From a candidate division WWE3 bacterium (GTDB lineage Bacteria; Patescibacteriota; WWE3; JAPLWK01), in contig JAPLWK010000003.1 in assembly GCA_026396615.1 (NCBI GenBank), forward strand, positions 1 through 36,801: a stretch of DNA of 36,801 bases, given 5' to 3'. Under the pieces are notes generated by a model, which worked only from the letters and a program-made list of their open reading frames with translations, was not told the DNA's origin and did not search any database. The position numbers and the translations under genes are program-made. Shown here in pieces: positions 12,408-22,176 of this stretch. Position 1 is the first letter of the stretch. Every line of letters begins with the position of its first letter.

Positions 12408-13457
12408 ATGAAAAATAGAATATGGTTAGTGGCAGTGGCTCTGTTCGTGCTCGCCTTCGTGCTCTCTGCCTCAGAGGCAGGTGGCGAACATGCTGGATCG
12501 GCAAGACCGGATTCGTTTGTTCCCGTAATTGAGTATGTGTCTGATCAACCGATACAGATCACTTACTACGATTCGGACTCTTCACCGAAGCCGGTTGCTA
12601 CAGCCGTCCCCACAGCGGTGCCAACAATGGCTCCTTTGCCGACCGCAGTTCCAACTTCTGAACCAACAGCGGGAGTAATTCCGACGCGGGTTCCGCAGGT
12701 TGCAGAACAAGCGCAGGCGCAGGTGCAGGTGGTTGTAGCTCCGAAGATCGCCGCCCCTCCAGCAGCGCCTACCAGTGCGCCGCAGCGGGTAGATGTTAAA
12801 GTGCTACCTATCGTAGGTCAACATCAGTCGCACCTCAGTACTTGTGAGGCATCGGCGGCAGCTGCTGTACTAGCGGCATCAGGTGGTGGTAGTGTTAGCT
12901 TTTGGGAAGACCTGATTGTGCGCAACACTATGCTAGCTAACAATCCGACAGACGGTTTTTGGGGCGCTTTAAACGGAGACTTTGCTATTGACGGCATTCC
13001 TCCGATTACACCACACTTGCCGGATCAGCCGATTGATAGCTACGTGGGTCCTTCATATGGGATTCACGCTGGTGCCTTGGCGCCGGTGATCGCGAGTTTA
13101 GCTTCGAACCTAGTCTCCGTTAAGGTTGCTCATCTAAACTTTCTCGGCTTGCGCCAAGAACTAGATGCTGGAAATCCAGTTGAAGTGTGGGTTGTTAATA
13201 CCCCGCCTTATAACTGGAAGACTCGCATTCTAGCTGACGGGACGGTGGTTCATGCTTATGAACATACGGTGCTCGTCATCGGCTATGGCTATACAGAGTA
13301 TGCTGACGGAAGCCGCCAATACTCATACAAGGTGATCGACCCGTCTTTGGACACTGTCTACACCTGGCGCGATGAAGACGATTTTTATCGGGGAACTTGG
13401 CAAAGCGCATTTGGCGGCATGTCGCTTGTCTTCGTTCCAAAAGTGGCATTACGTTAG
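12408..13457 (+). CDS. secreted C39-like cysteine peptidase with Pro/Thr-rich linker
   Basis: 349 residues. A signal peptide (1-24; KNR, then hydrophobic WLVAVALFVLAFVLS, cut near SASEA) is followed by a low-complexity Pro/Thr/Val/Ala linker (about 60-125, repeats of AVPT) and a peptidase_C39-like domain. The catalytic candidates are Cys146 (HLSTCEASAAAAVLA), His286 (YEHTVLVIGYG) and Asp311 (VIDPSLD). It probably acts outside the cell, perhaps on peptidoglycan-linked or host-surface proteins, but the substrate cannot be told. Strong ribosome site AGGAGGT. Codon use is visibly more GC-rich than the neighbouring pilus genes, consistent with transfer. It has its own promoter and terminator. Confidence 0.8.
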   Translation: MKNRIWLVAVALFVLAFVLSASEAGGEHAGSARPDSFVPVIEYVSDQPIQITYYDSDSSPKPVATAVPTAVPTMAPLPTAVPTSEPTAGVIPTRVPQVAEQAQAQVQVVVAPKIAAPPAAPTSAPQRVDVKVLPIVGQHQSHLSTCEASAAAAVLAASGGGSVSFWEDLIVRNTMLANNPTDGFWGALNGDFAIDGIPPITPHLPDQPIDSYVGPSYGIHAGALAPVIASLASNLVSVKVAHLNFLGLRQELDAGNPVEVWVVNTPPYNWKTRILADGTVVHAYEHTVLVIGYGYTEYADGSRQYSYKVIDPSLDTVYTWRDEDDFYRGTWQSAFGGMSLVFVPKVALR

Positions 13458-13467
13458 TAATGCGTTT

Positions 13468-13511
13468 AGGGAGTAATTATTTTGCGCAAGCACTTAATTA
13501 CTCCCTTTTTG
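13468..13511 (+). terminator. rho-independent terminator of the C39-like gene
   Basis: AGGGAGTAATTA (13468-13479) pairs perfectly with TAATTACTCCCT (13495-13506), followed by T5. It lies directly upstream of the toxin-antitoxin promoter. Confidence 0.95.
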
Positions 13512-13515
13512 TTTG

Positions 13516-13549
13516 TTGACATATGTATTACATTGTAATACATTATAGT
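13516..13549 (+). promoter_or_regulatory. toxin-antitoxin promoter with embedded operator
   Basis: -35 TTGACA (13516-13521). The -10 is TACATT (13539-13544, 17-bp spacer) or TATAGT (13544-13549, 22-bp spacer). Between them is the palindrome ATGTATTAC-ATT-GTAATACAT (13523-13543), the expected place for the ribbon-helix-helix antitoxin to bind. With TATAGT, transcription would start at about the ATG (13557), a leaderless message. Confidence 0.7.
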
Positions 13550-13556
13550 CAGGCTT

Positions 13557-13832
13557 ATGAATGTTGAGATAGAGGAGTTAATTTGGGACGATTTTAATGT
13601 ATCGCATATTGCTAGGCACAAAGTAAGAGTTTCAGAAGTTGAGATGGCGTTGGAAGATAAAAACATTAAATTTTTTAACGCACATAGCAGTAGGTTTGTT
13701 GCCTTAGGTAGTGCTGGCAAACGTCTGCTTTCGATCATAATCGCAACTAAAGATAATAATAAATTCTATGTTGTTACGGCTCGTGACGCGAGCAAACGAG
13801 AAAGGCGGTTTTACCTAAATGAAAAAAGCTAA
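13557..13832 (+). CDS. brnT: BrnT-family ribonuclease toxin
   Basis: 91 residues, normal for the family, and it looks whole. The BrnT pattern is clear: LIWDDFNVSHIARHKVRVSEVEMAL at the N-terminus, then RFVALGSAGKRLLSIII, and the C-terminal YVVTARDASKRERRFY, which carries the conserved Arg-Glu-Arg block. Family knowledge: a RelE-like ribonuclease that slows translation until bound by its antitoxin. Its last 14 bp overlap the antitoxin gene, so the two are translationally coupled. The palindrome in the promoter fits conditional autoregulation. A role in stabilising the island is likely. Confidence 0.88.
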   Translation: MNVEIEELIWDDFNVSHIARHKVRVSEVEMALEDKNIKFFNAHSSRFVALGSAGKRLLSIIIATKDNNKFYVVTARDASKRERRFYLNEKS

Positions 13833-14094
13833 CAAAATACCAAAATTTAATAATTTAAAAGATGAGGCTCATTTTTGGGATACTCACGACATTACTGATT
13901 ATCTGTCCGAGCTCACACCAGCTAAACTATCCTTCAAAACCGGTGTTGAAAAGAAGGAAGTTGTAACAATTCGAGTCGCGGAGTCTCTAAAAAAGGAGTT
14001 GACTCGAGTCGCTGATTGTTACGACATTTCCCCATCATCATTAGTACGAATGTGGGTGGTAGAGAAACTACGTAGCGCCGATGTAGTTTGTTGA
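13819..14094 (+). CDS. CopG/BrnA-type antitoxin
   Basis: 91 residues. The N-terminal part (KIPKFNNLKDEAHFWDTHDITDYL) is the conserved region of CopG/BrnA-like antitoxins that contacts the toxin. The C-terminal part (VVTIRVAESLKKELTRVADCYDISPSSLVRMWVVEKL) is a ribbon-helix-helix DNA-binding domain. It overlaps the toxin gene by 14 bp (ATGAAAAAAGC inside the toxin's last codons). It presumably binds the palindrome at 13523-13543. I leave the symbol blank because BrnA and other CopG-type partners are not easily told apart by eye. Confidence 0.85.
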   Translation: MKKANKIPKFNNLKDEAHFWDTHDITDYLSELTPAKLSFKTGVEKKEVVTIRVAESLKKELTRVADCYDISPSSLVRMWVVEKLRSADVVC

Positions 14095-14148
14095 ATCTCC
14101 TTGCAACTTTTTCCAATCTGATGCATCATTAAGTGAGATTTAATTCTC

Positions 14149-17100
14149 ATGAGAAAAAGGCTGCTGTCCATATCCATTTCCGTTGCTGTTATCTTCGTTA
14201 TTGGAGCTTTAATTTATTCCAATTGGGGCAAGCTTAGCAACGTCAAAAATCTAGTTAACGAGGTTAGCTATAAACTCCACTTCCCTATCGTAGCAATTAT
14301 AGACGGAAATCCTCTAAACACTCATAAAAGTAATATTTTATATCGTTCCGACGTCGACGTTTATTTCACCAAAGAATGGCAGTATTTAAGTACCCAAGGT
14401 GGTGAGAGCGTCGATCAGAAATATTCGAGTTACGAAGACGTGGTTAACACGTTAGTTAAGGAAAGAATTATTCATAATGAGCTAGTAACGGAAAAATTGG
14501 TGCCTAGCGAGGCCGATGTCGAAATTTATATAACCCGTAATTCTAATTTTAACAAAGCTGACGCTCTTGCGGCTATTCAGAATTATGGCTGGAATTGGCA
14601 GGATTATTTATTTAGACAACGCGCAGAGTTGGAGGAAAAAATATTAAGAAATCAGCGAGACAACTTCGCGAATGTTAGCTATCTTCAGATTTGGCATGAG
14701 GTTCCCACTAATGACTACACATTATACGCCGAAAAACTGGCTTCGGAATCAGCGACTAAGTTAAAGTCCGGACTTTCTTTTGGGGCGGTTTTCGCTTCAA
14801 TATCGGCGGAAGCTCAAAACTCGGATTTTAATAAAACTAAGCCTTTTTCCATTAGTATAGCCAGTATTTCCGGCCAACTACTTTCTAGCGCTAATAATAA
14901 TATGACTCCCTATATGAGTGACTTTCTTAGCACCATTGGGAAAAATCCAAAAAATAAAGTCGGGAAGTTTATTTATAGTCCATACACGGACTTAATAACT
15001 ATATACTTGGTTAATCAGGCTAATCTGGCTGGTTCAGAAGGCTTTGACTCTTGGTTGGAAAGATTAAATAAGCAGTCTTTGGTACTGGGTTTTAGAAATT
15101 CGGTAACTTCCGCGTTTGCAAATTCCGGCTTTTTTAACCCAACCTTTCACATAGTAGATCCCTCAGGGGGGGCTATTAGTGGTAGTTATTTAAATATGGA
15201 CGCGATCAGTGATAATTTTTCTGAACAAAGTCAGGGTCACGCATGCCCTAAATATGACCCGACTTATGATGTGTCCTGTAATATTGGTTCTGGGAGCAGC
15301 TGCACTATTTCAGGTGGTGTTGACTGTACTAATGGGTATTGGACTCCTGGCGTTTGTATTGTTGATAAAGACTCCGGTTGTTCGCCAAATTGTTCAACCG
15401 GTTCCAATTTTGTTTCTTTTAAGTTTGGTTTATACGCTAGTAATAGTTACTTTAAGGTTACGGCTACTGGCATTGAATACGATTTTCAAAATATTATCAA
15501 TGGCGACCAGTGCCAATACACCTATGGGCATTGGATTTGTGATTCTGCTAATGGTAGTAGTGCGGATATTTACCTTGTTTATAAAGCTCGGACTGTGTCG
15601 CCACCACCAAGTGGCACAACTTACTGCTCAACGGACACGAATACTCCTACTTGCAGCACTGGTAATTCCGGAGCTCAATGTACCAATCCTGCCGATTGTT
15701 ACAGCTGCAATGGTACCTCTTGCGATAATGGCAGGCCTTCAAATAAGAATTCTTGTACCTCTACCCCCAATAGTTGCTTGGCTGCCTGTGTTCCCGGTTC
15801 AAATCCAACGGCTACTTATACTTCTACAACCGCCCATATTAATTGGACTCCCGGATCCGGAGGAGCGGTTTGGTATGCCATTTACGCCAAGCCGGCTAGT
15901 AGCGGTTCTTGCCCGTCAGCTGGTGGTAACTGGTCTAATAGTTGTATCTTCGATTCGGTAACTGGCGATAGTAGTAATCCTGTAAACGGTACTACGGCAT
16001 GTGTTTTGGGTGTTACTGTAAATGGGTATACTCTTACGGAAACGACTCATCAAGATCTTACCGGTTTAACAGCTAATACAAAATACTGTGTTAAATTAAA
16101 GACAATAGGGAATAGCTGTACTCCAGATTACGTCATAAATTTCACTACGCCGGCTACACCGCCTACGTGTACCGTAGATAGTACTGCAGCGTGGGTTACG
16201 CCGCTAAACGGAACGATTGCTGCGGTGACTGTTCCGGTTTCTTACACCGAATCCGCTTCAGTTACTTGGTCGCCCTCAGTAATAATCGGCAACGCCCCTG
16301 TTTCTTACTGGAAATTAGACGAAGCTAGCGGTCAATCAGCTACAGATTCGATTGGGCCTAACACTGCGACGGGAGTAAGTACCACGATTGTTTCTGGAAT
16401 TTCCGGTAAAGCTCGAAGCTTTAATGGTACTAGCGCTTATATTAAAGCTCCTATTGGTACTCATTTTGGATATAACAATCCCTTAACTGTTCAGGCTTGG
16501 GTAAATATAACCGCCACCACTAACGGACCGGTTTTTGGTATTACTGATTCTCCTCCCGGGGGCGGCTGGAACGTGCCTTTTATTAGTGTGAACAGCACAA
16601 ATATTTATGGCTGGATTTGGGGTGTTAATAATAATATGCCAATTAGCGCGGTTACTTCTACAGGTTGGCACTTACTAACAATGACTTACACGCCCACCGG
16701 CGGCGGTCGGGAAATTTTGTACATCGATGGCAGGGCGGCAGCTAGTGGGACTGGTTCCTATACCGCTAACAATTCCACGGTTTATTGGACAAACTATATT
16801 TCCGGGTCTAAACCAGACGGAGTAAATTCTTATTTCAATGGGGTTATTGATGAGGTCAAGATTTACAATTACACTCGAACCCCAGCTGAGGTTTTAACCG
16901 AAGTTTTAGCTTCTACCACAATTGGTACTTGTCCGGTTGGGAAAACTTGTGGTCTAACAATTTCTTCTTTTTGGCCGGCGGTTTATGGGCCTACTACTTT
17001 GTCGATGGCTACTTCTCCTGTTTCCGCTCCTATTTGTACTCCTAAACCAATCTGCGTGGTTCAAAAGCCCGGCTCACCAACGTCACCTGTTACTTCGATA

Positions 17101-20100
17101 ATTACAGATACTTCGGCCACTATTACCTGGATTGCTCCTGCTGTAGGATCTAAAAGCTGTACTTTTGATAGTACTGCTTGCAACCGTTGCTCATACGATT
17201 ACAATATTGCTTACGGACTGACTTCTGATCCTACTACTGCGTTAGATTACAACAGTTGGCAAGTTTCCGGCCCTATAGGGGTTGAGCCTACACTTAGCTA
17301 CACTATTAATGGTCTCTCTTGCAATACTACTTACCATTATCGCATAAAGCGTGGTTCCGGCTACCCTAATGTTGAAAGTGATTGGACTGGCGATGCCACT
17401 TTTACTACCGCTGCTTGCAGTGTAACTTGTACCGGCCCTACCCCCAGCACTACCGATTGGGTCACGCCCGCTAATGGTCTAGTGAATGTTAAAACAGCGG
17501 CGGTTAGCTATAGCACTGGTGCTATAACCACTTTTTCTCCCAGCATTACTCCGGCCTTAGCGACTGTTGGCACTTGCCCAAGCAGTTTCACCGGTAACAC
17601 CCCTGTCGCCTATTGGAAAATGGATGAAGCAGGTGGATCGACCGTTTACAATAGTTCAGGGAGTAGCTATACAGGAACTGCTACTGGTACCACGGTGACG
17701 ACCGGAGTGAATGGCAATGCTCGGAGCCTAAATGGCGGCACCGATATAATCACCGTTCCAGTTAGTGACGCTAATTTAGATTTAGGGAGCAACACTAACT
17801 CGCTTACAGTCGAGGCTTGGATTAATCCCACCAATTTATTAGTTACCAATAATGTTTATGTGGTACACACGGGTTGGTATATTTTGGGAATGAAAACCGA
17901 TGGGGTTGGAGATGTGAGATTTTATGACAATAATACCGGTAGTGGAGCGTACACTACTACAGCCCTAACAACTGGATCGTGGCATCACGTTGTTGGAGTT
18001 AAGAATGGCACGAGCTTTGCCATCTATTTTGACGGTGTACTACAACCGATTGTTTTACAGGGTACCTGGAGCAGTTCTGGTAATTTGAATCAGACGATCT
18101 ATATTGGTGGGAGTAGTGCGGCGCATATGATTGGGGGTATTGACGAGGTTAAAATCTACAATTACGCTCGCAACCAAGCCCAGATTTTAGAGGATATGGG
18201 TAGCTGTAATCTAACCGTTTCCGCGGCAGATAGCGTTAATTACGGCCCGGCGACTCTGTCAATGACAACCAATCCGTTCTCTAGTCCTCTCTGTACTAAC
18301 AAACCGATTTGCGTGGTTCAAAAGCCGGCGACTCCAACTTCACTCACGGCCACTAGTATTACTTCTAATAGTGAGACTTTGGGTTGGTCGTCTTTCAGCA
18401 CCGGAGCTATACCCAGCGCTTACTGGAAATTAGATGAAGCCCTCGCTTCCGCCCCGGTCATCGATTCTTCAGGTTCCGGCAATACCGGTAAGGCGACTGG
18501 CACAACCGTTGTTTCGGGAGTATCTGGAAATGCTCGCAGTTTTAACGGCAGTAGTGATTACATTGATTTAGGCTCTAATTTTGCCGGTATAACTAATAAA
18601 TTTACGATTTCTTTTTGGGTGAATCCCGCAACTTCCCAAGTAACATACGCCGATATTTTCGGTAATCACGGCGGAACTACTCCGGTGGGCATGGTCTTTC
18701 AACAGAATGACACTACCACTAATCAATATTCGTTTGCTTACGGGAATGGTTATAATTATGTTGGTTCTAATGTTGTTAACCTAGCGGCTAATACTTGGCA
18801 GCATGTGGCAATTACTAAAGACTCAACTAACTGCATTATCTACATAAATGGCGTGGCTGGTACTCCGGCTCCTTGTACTTCTTTAGTTTCACCGCAGACC
18901 ACCTATCCCGCGAATCTTCGACTCGGCACCGGTTTTGTTGGTGGTCTTAGACCGTTTAACGGTAAAATTGATGACTTTAAAATTTATTATTACGTTCGCA
19001 CTCCGGCTCAGATCCTTGATGACAAGAATTTAGTGGTGACTGCTCCTACGGGTTGTACTTGGGATGCTAATACTTGCTCTGCTTGCCAATATAATTATTA
19101 CGCTGAGTGGGGTTTGTCGTCCGGAAATTATACGGCGGGAAATAGTGGCTGGTTGAATAATCCTCCGGCCGCTTGGAATAATGAAATCACGTCCACTAGT
19201 ATTTCCGGACTGACTTGCAACACTCCTTATTATTGGCGAGTGCGTCGTGGCACCGGTTACAACAACGCCGGGAATGGCGTCGAAAGTCTTTCCACCGAGT
19301 CTACTTTTACGACCAGCGCCTGCCCCTACCCTACTGGTCAGATTTATTTTAATGGTTCCACCGATGACACAAAGAGAATGCACGTGGTTAATCCGCCGTC
19401 ATCCGGAAGCCTAAATGTCGGTTTTACCGGTAATGTAGAGTCTACGGCTGTTAATAACGCTAATATTGACTTTGCCTTGAATCCAACCTCAACCAGTTGG
19501 ACTAATTTATCAACGGCTTCTTGTGGTGGTGGGGTATCTATTTGCCCAATAACTAGCGTTTCTCCAACCGGTGGTTTTAATATTCCATATAACTTTACAA
19601 ATTATGGTAATTATTTGTTTAGGATTAGCGGTGGCAGTCCCACTCAAACATGTGTTGGCGATCCGTGGTGTAGTTCATTTTACGCTATGACTTCCGGCAC
19701 TACTTACAGTAGTCTAGGGGCTTACGCTTGCCCTGCCTATTATGACTGCGGTTCTATGTATAATACTTTTATTACCGATCAAGATTACCTAACTTTAGTG
19801 GTTTGTAAAGATAAAGAAGCGGGTCTGGGCGGTCCAGTTACGAGTTTAAGTACATCAGCTGGGTCGGTCGCACATGACGGGATAGTTGACACTATAATTA
19901 CCAGTGATAAAAGCAGTATCAAATTAAACTCCACGATTCCCTGGCCAAGTAGTTATTTAGCCTGTATGGATGGAACTGTTAAATTGCAAGTTTCAACGAC
20001 GAACACCTTCTCAAGTATCGCTTTCTCATCTGACTATGTTTATAAGCAGGATGTTGACAGTAACTACCATCTTTATAACAAAGTATCAGATAATATTGTT

Positions 20101-21138
20101 GGAGATACATCAAGTTATTCATTTCCCCTCACGGACTTTGCGGTTCCAACTGACATTATTAGTGGTCAAATATATTATTGGAGAGCAATTCGCTACATGA
20201 ATACTAATGATGCGGATGCTAGTACCGGATCAGCTTCCGACATCAGAGCTTTTGTGATTCCTCCAATGTCTACCATTACATTAACTGTTAAAGATTGGGA
20301 TACTAGATCTACTTGTACCGGTGGTACTCCCAATATATTGCAAGATGGGTCTACTGTGTCTGTTATAGATACACCTGCAGGTGGATTATTGCCGAGCTTT
20401 TCAGTAACCCAAATTATTTATAATGGGGCTCCAAACTACACTTATACTTTTTTGATTCCTACCGGTGATAGTTACCATGTGCGTGTTGCGAAGACAGGAT
20501 ACAGTAGCTGTGATGGTAACTACACCGCAGCCGGTTCGGCTAATATAAATTTAAATATTTCTCAGTCGATTCCTGGTTGGATTCAGGCGGTTGATGGTGA
20601 TGTTTATATTAAGGGACTAACTTCATCAAATCCATTTCCTAATTTTAATAATTATCTAATGACTGGAACGTTACCAAATATCCCTGGAATTTTAGGTTCT
20701 AGGTTGACAGCAACTCCAAGTTTTTTGCCAGGTTACATTTCAACTGGGAGTCCGAAGTATGTAGGTGAGGTAAGTATTTCTTGCGATCAACTGAACACTG
20801 TAATTTCCAAATGTTCTGGTGGTTGTGCTGTTGGATCTTATACAGTTACCAGTAATCCTAGTTACACAACCGTTGGTTCAGTTAAAACAGCTAACAGTAG
20901 TACTACTGTTGTGCTCTCCTCATTTTCTGATTTGCAACAATACACTTATGTTATTCCATCAGGTTCATTCTTGGTATGCGGCGACATTAACGTTACAAAT
21001 TATTCTAATACAACAAAGTCGACAACGCCTGGAATAACAGCCAAACTTGATCCTGGTATTTTTGTGGTGCCGTCGAAGACTTTAAGCTCTTCCGGAGTGG
21101 GAACATCTCATGTGTCATGGAAAGAAATTAGTCAATAA
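14149..21138 (+). CDS. giant pilus-associated adhesin with SurA-like N-terminus, FN3 and LamG modules
   Basis: 2329 residues. A membrane anchor or signal (about 5-24) is followed by a SurA/PpiC-like N-terminal region (about 45-330; VAIIDGNPLNTHKSNILYR, long helices, then SGLSFGAVFASISAEA). A Cys-rich stretch follows (about 360-545). FN3-like modules lie at about 545-667 and 973-1090, with a split one at 1403-1423 plus 1627-1725. LamG (concanavalin-like) domains lie at about 718-920, 1153-1350 and 1424-1625, each starting YWK(L/M)DEA and ending with (I/D)D(E/D)(V/F)KIYxYxR. A carboxypeptidase-regulatory-like beta domain is at about 2040-2140. The C-terminus has GDVYIKG. There is no sortase or choice-of-anchor motif. 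Its place directly before pilM-pilN-pilO suggests a PilY1-like tip adhesin binding glycans or host cells (inference). Confidence 0.85.
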   Translation: MRKRLLSISISVAVIFVIGALIYSNWGKLSNVKNLVNEVSYKLHFPIVAIIDGNPLNTHKSNILYRSDVDVYFTKEWQYLSTQGGESVDQKYSSYEDVVNTLVKERIIHNELVTEKLVPSEADVEIYITRNSNFNKADALAAIQNYGWNWQDYLFRQRAELEEKILRNQRDNFANVSYLQIWHEVPTNDYTLYAEKLASESATKLKSGLSFGAVFASISAEAQNSDFNKTKPFSISIASISGQLLSSANNNMTPYMSDFLSTIGKNPKNKVGKFIYSPYTDLITIYLVNQANLAGSEGFDSWLERLNKQSLVLGFRNSVTSAFANSGFFNPTFHIVDPSGGAISGSYLNMDAISDNFSEQSQGHACPKYDPTYDVSCNIGSGSSCTISGGVDCTNGYWTPGVCIVDKDSGCSPNCSTGSNFVSFKFGLYASNSYFKVTATGIEYDFQNIINGDQCQYTYGHWICDSANGSSADIYLVYKARTVSPPPSGTTYCSTDTNTPTCSTGNSGAQCTNPADCYSCNGTSCDNGRPSNKNSCTSTPNSCLAACVPGSNPTATYTSTTAHINWTPGSGGAVWYAIYAKPASSGSCPSAGGNWSNSCIFDSVTGDSSNPVNGTTACVLGVTVNGYTLTETTHQDLTGLTANTKYCVKLKTIGNSCTPDYVINFTTPATPPTCTVDSTAAWVTPLNGTIAAVTVPVSYTESASVTWSPSVIIGNAPVSYWKLDEASGQSATDSIGPNTATGVSTTIVSGISGKARSFNGTSAYIKAPIGTHFGYNNPLTVQAWVNITATTNGPVFGITDSPPGGGWNVPFISVNSTNIYGWIWGVNNNMPISAVTSTGWHLLTMTYTPTGGGREILYIDGRAAASGTGSYTANNSTVYWTNYISGSKPDGVNSYFNGVIDEVKIYNYTRTPAEVLTEVLASTTIGTCPVGKTCGLTISSFWPAVYGPTTLSMATSPVSAPICTPKPICVVQKPGSPTSPVTSIITDTSATITWIAPAVGSKSCTFDSTACNRCSYDYNIAYGLTSDPTTALDYNSWQVSGPIGVEPTLSYTINGLSCNTTYHYRIKRGSGYPNVESDWTGDATFTTAACSVTCTGPTPSTTDWVTPANGLVNVKTAAVSYSTGAITTFSPSITPALATVGTCPSSFTGNTPVAYWKMDEAGGSTVYNSSGSSYTGTATGTTVTTGVNGNARSLNGGTDIITVPVSDANLDLGSNTNSLTVEAWINPTNLLVTNNVYVVHTGWYILGMKTDGVGDVRFYDNNTGSGAYTTTALTTGSWHHVVGVKNGTSFAIYFDGVLQPIVLQGTWSSSGNLNQTIYIGGSSAAHMIGGIDEVKIYNYARNQAQILEDMGSCNLTVSAADSVNYGPATLSMTTNPFSSPLCTNKPICVVQKPATPTSLTATSITSNSETLGWSSFSTGAIPSAYWKLDEALASAPVIDSSGSGNTGKATGTTVVSGVSGNARSFNGSSDYIDLGSNFAGITNKFTISFWVNPATSQVTYADIFGNHGGTTPVGMVFQQNDTTTNQYSFAYGNGYNYVGSNVVNLAANTWQHVAITKDSTNCIIYINGVAGTPAPCTSLVSPQTTYPANLRLGTGFVGGLRPFNGKIDDFKIYYYVRTPAQILDDKNLVVTAPTGCTWDANTCSACQYNYYAEWGLSSGNYTAGNSGWLNNPPAAWNNEITSTSISGLTCNTPYYWRVRRGTGYNNAGNGVESLSTESTFTTSACPYPTGQIYFNGSTDDTKRMHVVNPPSSGSLNVGFTGNVESTAVNNANIDFALNPTSTSWTNLSTASCGGGVSICPITSVSPTGGFNIPYNFTNYGNYLFRISGGSPTQTCVGDPWCSSFYAMTSGTTYSSLGAYACPAYYDCGSMYNTFITDQDYLTLVVCKDKEAGLGGPVTSLSTSAGSVAHDGIVDTIITSDKSSIKLNSTIPWPSSYLACMDGTVKLQVSTTNTFSSIAFSSDYVYKQDVDSNYHLYNKVSDNIVGDTSSYSFPLTDFAVPTDIISGQIYYWRAIRYMNTNDADASTGSASDIRAFVIPPMSTITLTVKDWDTRSTCTGGTPNILQDGSTVSVIDTPAGGLLPSFSVTQIIYNGAPNYTYTFLIPTGDSYHVRVAKTGYSSCDGNYTAAGSANINLNISQSIPGWIQAVDGDVYIKGLTSSNPFPNFNNYLMTGTLPNIPGILGSRLTATPSFLPGYISTGSPKYVGEVSISCDQLNTVISKCSGGCAVGSYTVTSNPSYTTVGSVKTANSSTTVVLSSFSDLQQYTYVIPSGSFLVCGDINVTNYSNTTKSTTPGITAKLDPGIFVVPSKTLSSSGVGTSHVSWKEISQ

Positions 21139-21156
21139 AGTATACTTAAAATAATT

Positions 21157-22176
21157 ATGGATATCATGGGACTGGACCTCGGAACGACTCAAATAAAGTA
21201 TGTTTCGATCCGCAAACAAACTAAAATACTGCTTGGCTTTGGGAGTGCGCCTTCGCCTAAAGTGTCACTAGACTCCGAAAACCCGGAGGATATCGAGTCC
21301 TACTCCAATTATTTAAAAGAATTCTTCAACTCCCAAAGCGACGTCCCTCCTCTCGTCACTGTAGGCCTCCCCGAGTATAAAGTCTTTAATCGTATTATTA
21401 GTGTTCCCAAAATGAGTGAGAAAGAGCTCAAGACGGCTATTCCCTTGGAAGCCGAGCAGTATTTACCAATTCCCATTAAAGACGTCGTTTACGATTACCG
21501 AGTGGTTGAAGAAACCGATTCCGGCAAAAAGCAAAATGTTATTTTAATCGCCGCCCCAAAAGTACTCATCAAAAAGTACGCCACTATTATTTCTAAAGCC
21601 GGTTTTACGCTGGTGGGACTAGAGCCGGAAACGGCCGCAATTTCCCGTTGTACGATTGATTTAACTTCCAGCCCCATGGCCACTCTAATTGTAAATATTG
21701 GCGCGTCATCGACCGACATGGCTTTAGTTTATGGTGGCGTCGTCCGCTTCACACGGAGTATTGGGACTGGCGGCAATGCGCTTTCGCGAGCTATTTCTCA
21801 AGAACTAGGCTTTGAATCTTCTCAAGCGGAAGAATACAAAAAAGCCTACGGTTTAGACGAATCGCAACTGGAAGGTAAAGTAATGAAGGCCATGCGACCG
21901 GTTTTTGAAACTATTGTGGACGAAATCAGACGGGCTCTCGCCTATTACCAAACGCACCAAACCCAAAGCCCGATTCTTAAGCGCTTGGTCCTTTGTGGCG
22001 GTACCGCCTCTCTGCCCGGTGTCCTGGTTTATTTAGCTTCCGCCCTTAATTTAGAGGCGCAACTCGCCAACCCCTGGGTTCAAATAAAAAATAACGGCAA
22101 ATTTTCGGATAAAGAGCTGGAAGCAATTGGCCCCACTTTCGCAGTCGCTGCAGGCCTGGCCTTAAAGGAGTTTTAA
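21157..22176 (+). CDS. pilM: PilM, actin-like T4P inner-membrane complex ATPase
   Basis: 339 residues. MDIMGLDLGTTQIKYVSI is the phosphate-1 motif of the FtsA/PilM actin fold. Central blocks KMSEKELKTAIPLEAEQYLPIP and the second phosphate motif LIVNIGASSTDMALVYGG follow, then a C-terminal adenosine motif near VLCGGTASLPGVLVYL. It binds the PilN N-terminal peptide on the cytoplasmic face and links the motor to the pilus. The gene follows the adhesin by 18 bp. Its stop TAA overlaps the pilN ATG by one base, so it is coupled to pilN. Length is normal for the family. Confidence 0.93.
   Translation: MDIMGLDLGTTQIKYVSIRKQTKILLGFGSAPSPKVSLDSENPEDIESYSNYLKEFFNSQSDVPPLVTVGLPEYKVFNRIISVPKMSEKELKTAIPLEAEQYLPIPIKDVVYDYRVVEETDSGKKQNVILIAAPKVLIKKYATIISKAGFTLVGLEPETAAISRCTIDLTSSPMATLIVNIGASSTDMALVYGGVVRFTRSIGTGGNALSRAISQELGFESSQAEEYKKAYGLDESQLEGKVMKAMRPVFETIVDEIRRALAYYQTHQTQSPILKRLVLCGGTASLPGVLVYLASALNLEAQLANPWVQIKNNGKFSDKELEAIGPTFAVAAGLALKEF

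Noticed and set aside
15209-15961. 250-codon alternative frame within the adhesin gene
   Set aside because: It lies inside a well-supported coding frame with clear domain structure. Its composition is that of a shadow frame.
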